This document shows, piece by piece, positions 1 through 5,691 of a DNA stretch of 5,691 nucleotides; the first letter of the stretch is position 1, and each line of letters begins with the position of its first letter. The stretch spans positions 1 to 5,691 of the forward strand of contig JAJZIF010000274.1 in assembly GCA_021810735.1 (NCBI GenBank), given 5' to 3'. A program made the position numbers and the translations under genes. Under the pieces are notes generated by a model, which saw nothing but the letters and a program-made list of their open reading frames with translations, did no database searches and had not been told where the DNA came from. The stretch is from Acidobacteriota bacterium (GTDB lineage: Bacteria > Acidobacteriota > Terriglobia > Terriglobales > Acidobacteriaceae).

Positions 1-79
1 GAAAGCAGTAGGGATCACTGCGATTCGCCGAATGCGCCGCCCACCAGTTCGATCCGAGGCTGATTATGCGGACGTACAT
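1..79 (-). CDS. Possible start of a further gene, cut by the left edge
   Basis: An ATG at 79 opens a frame that runs to the window edge (MYVRIISLGSNWWAAHSANR, then SDPYCF). It overlaps the end of the 226-residue gene by 16 bases and has GGAG just upstream, though only two bases from the ATG. The style matches the overlapping starts elsewhere in the operon. At 26 codons the open frame could easily be chance, and a GTG start in another frame near the edge cannot be excluded. Confidence 0.28.
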   Translation of the reverse strand, partial: MYVRIISLGSNWWAAHSANRSDPYCF

Positions 80-744
80 GACTCCATGGCCTCTAGCAGG
101 CCCTGCACCAAGGCTCGCGCCTGCGGGGTTCGTTCCGCTCCGCGAATGTTGTGCAGAAACCAGATTCGTTGGAAATAGTGTGGCGGGAGAGCCAAATTCC
201 GGGTGCGGAAATGATCGAGCAGTCTCCCCATCTGTCCCATCAACAGAGTGAACTGGATCTCATTTTGAGAAGCTGAATTGAGCTCCTGACGGACGTATTC
301 TTCCCAGTTGCCGGCGCTGTTCAGACCGCTTTCCTGATTGGAATAGTGGGCCCATAGCGCAAACCACGGGTTCTTTTTCCGGATGTACTCGATCAGTTCT
401 GTCACGGTTTCTCGTGGCGACGTCTCGATGACTGTGCCGCTCCCCTGAGGTGCGGCTTCTGCCAGGAACTCGATCATGTGCGCGAAGATTCTGCCATTCA
501 ATGCTTCGAGGGCGTCTGTCTTCGCCGGATCTGGAAGCTGGTTGAGCCGCTCGAGATCCAGGGTGAACTCTGCCGGGAACGGCTGCTTCCGCAGCTCGTA
601 AAAGCGCAGGAACATCGTGGTCCTCCCCGAAGCCAACGCATACTCTCGTTCTTCCGGAGGAAAAGTCTCCGCGACATAGGCCCTCCACTCCACCTGGCCG
701 GGAAAGTCAGCGGGACATTTTGTCTGAAGGGTGGTCGTCGTCAT
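64..744 (-). CDS. Soluble protein of unknown function at the end of the secretion operon
   Basis: The product has 226 residues and I do not recognise it. The start at 744 has GAGG six bases upstream, overlapping the stop region of the preceding gene with a 10-base gap, so it is probably translated in the same transcript. There is no signal peptide or membrane helix, so it should be cytoplasmic. It looks mostly helical and rich in aromatic residues: VEWRAYVAETFPPEEREYAL near the start, RKKNPWFALWAHYSNQESGL at about 122-141, and PPHYFQRIWFLHNIRG at about 187-202. No nucleotide-binding, metal-binding or DNA-binding motif stands out. Its place after the coupling ATPase and coiled-coil protein would suit a substrate adaptor or accessory factor, but nothing in the sequence proves it. 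Confidence 0.72.
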   Translation of the reverse strand: MTTTTLQTKCPADFPGQVEWRAYVAETFPPEEREYALASGRTTMFLRFYELRKQPFPAEFTLDLERLNQLPDPAKTDALEALNGRIFAHMIEFLAEAAPQGSGTVIETSPRETVTELIEYIRKKNPWFALWAHYSNQESGLNSAGNWEEYVRQELNSASQNEIQFTLLMGQMGRLLDHFRTRNLALPPHYFQRIWFLHNIRGAERTPQARALVQGLLEAMESCTSA

Positions 745-754
745 ACAACACCTC

Positions 755-1525
755 TTACGCCCCTTTAAGTGTCTGGTTCCGGCTTCGCTCCTGCTCCAGC
801 AGCAAAGTCGTCCGATTGAGGCGCTCCTTCAGATTTTCCTCCGTATTCTTCATTGCTTCAATCCTGCGCTGCAGCAGAAGGTTGTGCTGCTCGAGGCCCA
901 CAGGGTTGGCTCCTGATGGCTTGGTCGAGATGGCTCCAGATGCGACGCGATGCGGCGTATTTCGCTCCGCGCCAATCTCTACAGCCGGTTTCTCTGTGAG
1001 TTCTTCGACAGTACGTTGCAGTTTTGAAGCGACCTGGTTCTCGGTTGTTGGGGATGGGGACTGGCTCATTAGGGCCCGCTCGACATCGGCATTGTGCGAC
1101 TCGACGAGGCTGTTGTATTGCCCGGTCCGACGCTCAATCTCCATCTTGTCGCTCACCCGGCCATTCCAGAGCTGCGCAATCAGGGCGGCGCAAATCACCT
1201 CCCTTTTGTCTGTCGCCCGCAAATGGAGAAACACGAACGTGGTGACGCCAATCAGCAACGTGAGCGTACATGCATTCGACCAGAAGTAGACGTCGTCAAT
1301 GCTGTGGCTGACAAAGTCATCGCGCATCTCCTGCGTCTCTGTTCCATAATCCTTATTTGCTGGATTGACTTTCCCCATCGCGTAGTCGAAGAACCCCTCT
1401 GCCCGGTGTGCCGGACGAGCATCCGCCGCGGACGGAGAGTGCTGTGCCTGTCCCTGAATGCAAACAGGGCTACTCGTCAGCAACGCTATTCCCAGAGCGA
1501 TCAAGGCAAATCGAAAACCTGTCAC
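755..1525 (-). CDS. Signal-bearing, single-helix membrane protein with cytoplasmic coiled coil; function unknown
   Basis: The product has 256 residues and the family is not recognised. It starts at GTG 1525 (GTGA overlap with the ATPase stop) behind a consensus GGAGGT. Residues 1-26 look like a signal peptide (FALIALGIALLTSSP, with GQA before QH). Cys22 is not in a proper lipobox. Residues 27-82 would be periplasmic and polar. A membrane helix spans about 84-102 (ACTLTLLIGVTTFVFLHL), followed by RATDKRE. The rest should be cytoplasmic: a helical part to about 150, a Ser/Pro/Thr-rich spacer, and a coiled coil at about 207-252 (LEQHNLLLQRRIEAMKNTEE and onward) with leucines in heptad-like spacing. 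This layout fits a scaffold linking the envelope channel to cytoplasmic partners such as the coupling ATPase. That role is inferred from topology and operon position. The stop is ten bases before the next gene. Confidence 0.75.
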   Translation of the reverse strand: MTGFRFALIALGIALLTSSPVCIQGQAQHSPSAADARPAHRAEGFFDYAMGKVNPANKDYGTETQEMRDDFVSHSIDDVYFWSNACTLTLLIGVTTFVFLHLRATDKREVICAALIAQLWNGRVSDKMEIERRTGQYNSLVESHNADVERALMSQSPSPTTENQVASKLQRTVEELTEKPAVEIGAERNTPHRVASGAISTKPSGANPVGLEQHNLLLQRRIEAMKNTEENLKERLNRTTLLLEQERSRNQTLKGA

Positions 1526-3318
1526 CGCGGACCTCCAGTCATCATGCTGGCCACGGACCCGGAGGTCCTCCGCCGGCTGCGCCGGTCCGGCTCGTCGTGG
1601 AACCGAAGATTGGCCCCGACGCTGGGATCAAGGTATCCATGCATCTGTGGGTACAGGCTCGGAAGAAACCCATCCAACTGGAACGCAGGGTGCCGGCGAA
1701 CATGGAGATGCGAGTGACGCGTTCCTTCGCGGGCATCGACCATGAGGATCTCCATCTGGCCGACCGGAAGGTTCTTGATGTGCTCTTCGCGCGCCCTCGT
1801 CTCCCGAAAGTCGCTCTCACTCCCCGTGCCGGTTTCCATGTATCTGGTCGAGAACAGGCCGGTCCTCCGGACGGCCAGACTGCGCCGTTTCTTCACAATT
1901 CTGGACGATGCCTTGAGGAACCACTGCGCGGTGTTCTCTTCGGAACCGTTCATGATCATCTTGGCGCCCGGGGCGGAAGAGACTTCATCCGCAAATGCCT
2001 GGCTGACGCGTTGCAATTGCGGGATGCTCTGAAAGGAAAACAGAAAGGTGACCTTCGCACCCCGGGCGGTCTGCAATACCTGCGTAAATCCTGGATAAGC
2101 GAACGGAGCAAACTCATCTAGGATCACACTCAACATCGGTTCATTGGGGTCGCGCTCCGACCCTGGCCTCCCATATCGCTTGCCCACCATGAGTTGAACA
2201 TTCTGCAGCAGGATCTTACCCAGCGCCTCGCAGGCGCGTTTGTTTTTGTTGGTGTTCAGGGAAACGAAGAGAATCAGGCCCTTCTCGACGACATCATCGA
2301 GCGTAAGCAGGTTTTGGTAAGAGCCGGTGATGACAGACAGTTCGTCTTCCAGAAATGCCACCAACTCGTTCAAAAGTCCCTGGATCTTCTCTACGCGGTC
2401 GCGGTCTGCAAGCGATTTCTTGACCATCCGCACCGACATTTCAAAGTTCAGGCGCCGCTGCATGGATACATCGGGTAACGTTGCGATCCGCGCTCTTGCC
2501 AACGCAATTTGTTCCTGGAGTACCTGCTCGTCGAGCGCCATGACCAGCACGTCATAAACGTTGAATACTTTTCCGGTGTAGTTCAGAATGCGCGCCAGGT
2601 TCGAAAGATAGGCCTCCTGGTGCCCCTTGAAGAAATCATCCTTCAGTCCGAATGACTGGAAGATGAAGTTGACATGTTCCTGATAGAGTTCATTCGGTGC
2701 ATAAAATGGGTTGTAACGCACCGACTCATTCGGTTTCGATGGATCGAGCAGTCGCAGGTCCTGAAGCCTGCCGGCGACTTCGATGTGAGGCAAAAGCTTT
2801 TCCAGAAACTCCTGATCGCCTTTTCCATCGAAGATGATCATGGGCATCCGGCGATCCCCGAAGCGGCGATTCAGGTCCTGCGCGACGATATTTTCAAAGA
2901 AGGTCGTTTTTCCGGCCCCAGTGACGCCCGCGATCGCGCCATGTTTGGTGCGCACCTCATCCGGCCAGAGCCAGGGCTCTCCATGGACGTTGTATCCGAG
3001 AACCGTTGCATGGTTTCGATTGGCGTCCTGAAGGACTCTGGCGTCTCCGGCGCCGGGGACGACGATTGCGGGGTGGGGCCAGTTCTCCTCTTTCTTCTCT
3101 CGCCTTCCAATCCAATGCGACAGAAACAAAACAAGCCCAAAGAAACCGATGGTCAGGTCGAGGAATATTTCGAGGCACTGCGAGTTCTTGAGGTGCAGGC
3201 GCGAGACCGCGACATACCAGAGCGCTGCCAGCACGGCACAGCCAGCGAGAACCAGGACATCCGTGGCATCCTCCGGACCGGACTGGGTCCCGCGCGGTGG
3301 GTCGTATCCTGGACTCAT
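1522..3318 (-). CDS. VirD4/TraD-family type IV coupling ATPase
   Basis: The product has 598 residues from the ATG at 3318. That start is chosen because it overlaps the preceding stop as ATGA; a start 30 codons upstream would overlap the 79-residue gene by about 90 bases and adds a stretch unlike the family. Two membrane helices lie at about 17-38 and 48-70, followed by RREKK. The P-loop GVTGAGKTT is at 131-139. DGKGD is at 164-168, and PNESVRYNPF at about 196-205 is typical of VirD4/TraG/TraD proteins. An all-helical insert covers about 225-330. Walker B (SVILDEFA, about 397-404) is followed by FSFQSIPQL (about 427-435). The C-terminal tail is short and basic. Members form a hexameric inner-membrane ATPase that brings the DNA or protein substrate to the secretion channel. 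It lacks a long acidic C-terminal tail like that of F-plasmid TraD. A HerA/FtsK-like pump is less likely because of the two N-terminal helices and the neighbours. Confidence 0.88.
   Translation of the reverse strand: MSPGYDPPRGTQSGPEDATDVLVLAGCAVLAALWYVAVSRLHLKNSQCLEIFLDLTIGFFGLVLFLSHWIGRREKKEENWPHPAIVVPGAGDARVLQDANRNHATVLGYNVHGEPWLWPDEVRTKHGAIAGVTGAGKTTFFENIVAQDLNRRFGDRRMPMIIFDGKGDQEFLEKLLPHIEVAGRLQDLRLLDPSKPNESVRYNPFYAPNELYQEHVNFIFQSFGLKDDFFKGHQEAYLSNLARILNYTGKVFNVYDVLVMALDEQVLQEQIALARARIATLPDVSMQRRLNFEMSVRMVKKSLADRDRVEKIQGLLNELVAFLEDELSVITGSYQNLLTLDDVVEKGLILFVSLNTNKNKRACEALGKILLQNVQLMVGKRYGRPGSERDPNEPMLSVILDEFAPFAYPGFTQVLQTARGAKVTFLFSFQSIPQLQRVSQAFADEVSSAPGAKMIMNGSEENTAQWFLKASSRIVKKRRSLAVRRTGLFSTRYMETGTGSESDFRETRAREEHIKNLPVGQMEILMVDAREGTRHSHLHVRRHPAFQLDGFLPSLYPQMHGYLDPSVGANLRFHDEPDRRSRRRTSGSVASMMTGGPR
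1531..1536 (-). promoter_or_regulatory. Ribosome binding site supporting a GTG start at 1525
   Basis: GGAGGT lies five bases before the GTG at 1525-1523, inside the end of the coupling ATPase gene. It supports GTG as the real start and the GTGA overlap as a translational coupling point. Confidence 0.75.
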
Positions 3319-3554
3319 CTCCGCACCCCAACGCTGAAATAGAGAAATACGCTCAGCAGTGCAAAAACCAGGATGCCAGCCAGAATGAGCAGAAAATTGG
3401 GCCGCCACCGTCCCTTGTCGTCGAGCGGCTTCAGATCATCGGCAAGAGCGCGAAGCAGTACCTTCTGGAGGTTTGTCTCCGGGTCTCCGCGATACACGGC
3501 ACGAAGCGCCTGCCGCGTCTCCGCGGCCGTCACATAGCCTCGGGTATCCATCAT
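3315..3554 (-). CDS. Small tail-anchored membrane protein of the type IV secretion cluster
   Basis: The product has 79 residues and I do not recognise its family. Residues 1-50 are soluble and probably helical (AAETRQALRAVYRGDPETNLQKVL). Residues about 53-75 form one strong membrane helix (FLLILAGILVFALLSVFLYF), with a short basic end GVRR. With no signal peptide, the likely topology is N-terminus in the cytoplasm with a C-terminal anchor. The start at 3554 overlaps the stop of the VirB9-like gene (TGATG), and a second ATG follows directly at 3551; the first is better spaced from a GGAGG about ten bases upstream. Its stop overlaps the ATG of the coupling ATPase (ATGA). Being wedged between two secretion genes suggests a small inner-membrane partner of the coupling protein, but this rests on position only. 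Confidence 0.72.
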   Translation of the reverse strand: MMDTRGYVTAAETRQALRAVYRGDPETNLQKVLLRALADDLKPLDDKGRWRPNFLLILAGILVFALLSVFLYFSVGVRR

Positions 3555-4396
3555 CAGAGCACCGCCTCCACGGTAACTGGAGAATCGTGATCGTTGCCGA
3601 AGTTCAATTGATATATCTGAGGAGGGTTCTGCTGAACGCTGCGAACGCTGACAATTCCGCTCGTCTTCTGGCCCGGAGCCAGATCTCGTGTTTGCGATTC
3701 CGCATGCACGACGGGAATACTCGCTCCTTGTTTCACCTTGAAGGCGGCAAACGCCTGCGACGACAGTTGGTGGTCACGGAGGCTGAGGAGCGAAATCGGT
3801 ACTTGGGTTGGCTGAGGTTCGCGAACATCGGGCGCCGTGACCCGGAAGGGAAACCGTGTGGAGTTGGTGATCGAGTAGCGGAGATATAACTGGTCTTTTG
3901 CGCGAAAGACCTGCTCCAGCTCTACCGTCACACGACCGGAAGCCACTTTGCTTCCATCTCGTGCGATTGCTTCGGTCCCCATCAGGGCCTGCGTCAACAC
4001 CAGGGAGGCAATCTTCTGGATATTCTGATCGGTCGGCTCGGCTGCCATTGCCGTACGGACAGGTACAGCCGGCGGCGCGTTGCGTATGAGCACATTCATC
4101 TTCTGAAGATCGCCGGCGGGATCGAGCTCATAGCTCAACTGCCGCGTTGCCGTCCAGACAAATAGATTTGTAGAAGCCCCTTCCCTCAAGGGTTTGAGAA
4201 AGACTTTGTCGTCGTGCCGCTCCACCTGAAATGCATCCGGATCGGCAACCGCGAGCGTGGTCACCGGCTCTCCAAGATCGATCACCGTGAGATGGTTCAG
4301 CGCGGTTTCGATGTGCGGCACCTGATTGAAGTTGGTGGTTTGCGCCCCGGCAGCGGTGGCAAAGAGAGCGAGCGCGGTTATTAAAAATGACTTCAT
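3554..4396 (-). CDS. VirB9/TrbG/TraN-like periplasmic component of a type IV secretion system
   Basis: The product has 280 residues. Residues 1-18 form a signal peptide (Lys-Ser, a hydrophobic core, then AGA before QT), so the mature protein should be periplasmic. Residues about 35-95 resemble the N-terminal domain of VirB9/TrbG: VIDLGEPVTTLAVADPDAF, then VFLKPLREGASTNLFVWT and QLSYEL. This is the usual 'value of the DNA-transfer channel protein, locked-in-place, T-N-L-x-V' pattern. A Pro/Ala linker (about 106-122) leads to a beta-rich C-terminal domain containing DQLYLRYSITNSTRFPFRV, which recalls the DUF4138 part of Bacteroides TraN more than classical VirB9. VirB9 proteins form the outer-membrane-side ring of the secretion channel with VirB7 and VirB10, neither of which is in the window. 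The gene has a strong GGAGG site and ends in TGATG, shared with the next start. The N-terminal domain is also related to the N-terminal domain of pilus secretins, which is the main alternative, but no secretin domain follows. Confidence 0.68.
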   Translation of the reverse strand: MKSFLITALALFATAAGAQTTNFNQVPHIETALNHLTVIDLGEPVTTLAVADPDAFQVERHDDKVFLKPLREGASTNLFVWTATRQLSYELDPAGDLQKMNVLIRNAPPAVPVRTAMAAEPTDQNIQKIASLVLTQALMGTEAIARDGSKVASGRVTVELEQVFRAKDQLYLRYSITNSTRFPFRVTAPDVREPQPTQVPISLLSLRDHQLSSQAFAAFKVKQGASIPVVHAESQTRDLAPGQKTSGIVSVRSVQQNPPQIYQLNFGNDHDSPVTVEAVL

Positions 4397-4481
4397 AGCA
4401 TCCTCCCACTCGCCTCAAAAGGGGCGACAGAAGCAACTGTGAGATGAGGCCAAGCCATGGGCTCAGCCTCACCGCAACAGG
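4397..4481 (-). other. 85-base intergenic gap with a weak hairpin and a possible leader ORF
   Basis: This is the only non-coding gap above 12 bases between the main genes. On the minus strand, GTGAGGCTGAGCC and GGCCTCATCTCAC can form an interrupted stem (5 bp, then 4 bp, then 2 bp with bulges) around an 8-base loop, with no U-tract after it, so it is not a convincing intrinsic terminator. An ATG in the loop (4458) opens a 21-codon ORF, MAWPHLTVASVAPFEASGRM plus L. It ends in a TGA at 4395-4393 that overlaps the ATG of the VirB9-like gene (ATGA). Whether it is translated is unknown. I see no clear -10/-35 promoter pair. Confidence 0.25.
4402..4407 (-). promoter_or_regulatory. Ribosome binding site of the VirB9-like gene
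   Basis: GGGAGG lies five bases before the ATG at 4396. It is a near-consensus Shine-Dalgarno sequence at good spacing, and it fixes the start immediately before a clear signal peptide. Confidence 0.75.
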
Positions 4482-5691
4482 TTAGGAGCGCTCCGCGGAT
4501 GACGCGGCGCTCGTGTTTTCGAAGATCAGTTTCCTCTTGCCTTTGTACTGGAAGAGAAATATCCACTTTTCTCCGTCGGGTCCGTCCGGATTTTCGATCC
4601 GCTCCACGAGAAATGCCCGCTGCTGATCGTCGAAACGAACATAGCCGTCGATGGTCTTCGGCAGCCGAACCGGAACGCTCGGACCTCCGGTCTGCTCCGC
4701 GAAGACATCGACGACCTCCTGGGGAAACGCATGGAAGAGAACAGCACCCGTACCGGAACCGTTCGAGACGACACTGTTCATCGCCTGCGCCCAGCCGCGC
4801 CGGTTGTCCTGTTTTCCCTGCGCCCAGTAATGCACGAAGAGATGCAGAGAGCTGAATTGGTCCTTTGCATCCTGTTCGTGTTCCCAGAGCGCTGCCTGCG
4901 CCTTGTTGCGGGCATGCAGCGCCGATTTTCGTTGTTCTTTGTCTTCGCTCTTGCGCACGGCTTCCCATAGCGCCTGAGCATTGTTGAGTTCCTGCCTCAG
5001 TTGTTCCTCGCGCTCGACAATCTGGTGTGCGACATCCCCATAGATCGAGTTGACGAGTTGGCATTCCTCGAACATCTCCTTCGTGACGCTTTGGCCAGAG
5101 AAGAGCCCGCGGAAGTCCTCCACCGTCAGCCGCTCCGAGATGAGGTCGCCCAGTTCCTTGCGGAGATGGTTATAGAGGCGTCCCACTTTGTCTGTGTCCG
5201 CGACAGGAAGAAACATAGGAAGATCCGACACCTTGCGCTCCCGCTTGTAGCGGAGCCAGGGTGCAGGTTCCACCTCCTTTCGTATATCGCTGACGGCCGC
5301 TTCATCGACCTCGACCTTGTGTTTTAGGGAATCGAGGGCGTTTTGCAATTGCTGGACGAGTTTGTTGGCCAGGTCCACCCTGCCTGCCGCGAGGCACGAA
5401 GTTTTCAGATCGGTAATGGAGCCGATCTTGTTCCCTCGGGCTTTCATGGCAATCAGATGGACGTTCCACCAGCGGGACTTTGCCTTTTCATGCTTGGTCT
5501 TTTCCCACTGGAACTTCTCTCCATGCGCGATGCGTCCCGCGACGAACTTCGGGAACACATCGGAGGGCACTGCGGAGACCGAGTCGAAGTCGAAGTCGCC
5601 GCCGTTCTTCGCCGCTGTCTTCGAGTGGAGGACATAAGTGCCCTCCATGCGAAGCTGGCGCTCGCGAATGTAAGCAATCAGGGGCTCCGGA
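4482..5691 (-). CDS. Two-barrel (RdRp/YonO-like) RNA polymerase homologue, C-terminal part; 5' end outside window
   Basis: The frame is open to the right edge, so the first ATG at 5648 is probably internal. The visible part is 402 residues plus a TAA stop. Residues 30-36 read GGDFDFD (about 5583-5603). This matches the metal-binding GGDLDGD loop of RDR/QDE-1-type polymerases and NADFDGD of RNA polymerase beta-prime; all three aspartates are kept but the glycine is Phe. The blocks expected after this loop follow in order: NKIGSITDLKTS, then LANKLVQQLQNALDSLKHKV (compare the ELA..H..AVDFPKTG region of RDRs), then PAPWLRYKRERK (compare YPDFMEK), then VGRLYNHLRKEL. A charged, probably coiled-coil helical stretch (about 220-275) and a small beta-rich C-terminus (about 345-390) follow. 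The family makes RNA on single-stranded templates; the template and role here are unknown. An RNA-dependent or DNA-dependent polymerase or a primase are all possible. The assignment is by eye, but several blocks agree in order and spacing. Confidence 0.62.
   Translation of the reverse strand, partial: PEPLIAYIRERQLRMEGTYVLHSKTAAKNGGDFDFDSVSAVPSDVFPKFVAGRIAHGEKFQWEKTKHEKAKSRWWNVHLIAMKARGNKIGSITDLKTSCLAAGRVDLANKLVQQLQNALDSLKHKVEVDEAAVSDIRKEVEPAPWLRYKRERKVSDLPMFLPVADTDKVGRLYNHLRKELGDLISERLTVEDFRGLFSGQSVTKEMFEECQLVNSIYGDVAHQIVEREEQLRQELNNAQALWEAVRKSEDKEQRKSALHARNKAQAALWEHEQDAKDQFSSLHLFVHYWAQGKQDNRRGWAQAMNSVVSNGSGTGAVLFHAFPQEVVDVFAEQTGGPSVPVRLPKTIDGYVRFDDQQRAFLVERIENPDGPDGEKWIFLFQYKGKRKLIFENTSAASSAERS
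5583..5603 (-). other. Putative catalytic metal-binding loop GGDFDFD
   Basis: This is the stretch encoding GGDFDFD in the polymerase-like protein. In two-barrel polymerases the three aspartates of DxDGD bind the catalytic magnesium ion. Here the DNA is a short tandem repeat (GACTTC twice, then GAC), giving D-F-D-F-D, so the usual glycine is replaced by phenylalanine while the acidic triad is intact. Confidence 0.55.

Noticed and set aside
1408..2121. Plus-strand open frame of 237 codons, with others at 720-1289 and 2674-3342
   Set aside because: They lie opposite well-supported minus-strand genes, show no recognisable motifs, and are typical antisense shadows in G+C-rich DNA.
3319..3408. Longer N-terminus for the coupling ATPase, starting at 3408
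   Set aside because: It would overlap the 79-residue gene by about 90 bases. The ATG at 3318 gives the ATGA overlap and the normal N-terminal membrane-helix layout.
4427..4472. Hairpin in the intergenic gap as a rho-independent terminator
   Set aside because: The stem is short and interrupted, and no run of U follows it on the transcribed strand.
4393..5064. Minus-strand 223-codon frame overlapping the polymerase-like gene
   Set aside because: It is an out-of-frame shadow with low-complexity Arg/Gly/Ser-rich composition. Only its last 21 codons, in the gap, are worth noting.
4482..5648. ATG at 5648 as the true start of the polymerase-like gene
   Set aside because: The frame stays open upstream to the window edge with protein-like sequence (PEPLIAYIRERQLR), and the catalytic loop would sit only 17 residues from the start, far too early for this family.
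1..5691. CRISPR arrays, tRNA or rRNA genes, insertion-sequence ends, integrase or attachment sites
   Set aside because: None could be seen on either strand. Nearly all of the window is protein-coding on the minus strand.

Overview
The window is a compact, all minus-strand operon-like stretch of a G+C-rich bacterial genome. It reads from right to left: a polymerase-like protein cut by the right edge, a secreted VirB9/TraN-like protein, a 79-residue membrane protein, a VirD4/TraD-type coupling ATPase, a membrane-anchored coiled-coil protein, a soluble protein of unknown function, and possibly the first codons of another gene at the left edge. No rRNA, tRNA, CRISPR array, insertion sequence or convincing terminator is visible. 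The secretion signals, the GGAGG-type ribosome binding sites and the VirB9-like protein point to a diderm bacterium. The overall flavour could fit Acidobacteriota or a similar soil phylum, but that is a guess from composition and cannot be settled here.

Four consecutive genes are tied together by overlapping stop and start codons: TGATG at 3554, ATGA at 3318 and GTGA at 1525. The next gene follows after 10 bases. Such packing implies co-transcription and translational coupling, so the products probably work together. Two of them belong to recognisable type IV secretion or conjugation families: the VirD4/TraD ATPase, with clear Walker A and B motifs and two N-terminal membrane helices, and the VirB9/TraN-like periplasmic protein. 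The window is therefore best read as part of a conjugation or type IV secretion locus, on a plasmid, an integrative element or a diverged chromosomal system.

The most notable gene is at the right edge (4482-5691). Its visible 402 residues contain GGDFDFD, which matches the metal-binding DxDGD loop of two-barrel RNA polymerases except that the glycine is phenylalanine. Further along it shows the ordered blocks that follow this loop in eukaryotic-type RNA-dependent RNA polymerases (QDE-1/RDR, Pfam RdRP) and their bacterial or phage YonO-like relatives. A polymerase of this class upstream of conjugation genes is unusual. It might make primers or early transcripts on transferred single-stranded DNA, but that role is inference.

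The 85-base gap between the polymerase-like gene and the VirB9-like gene is the only real intergenic space. It holds a weak hairpin and a possible 21-codon leader ORF that overlaps the next start codon.
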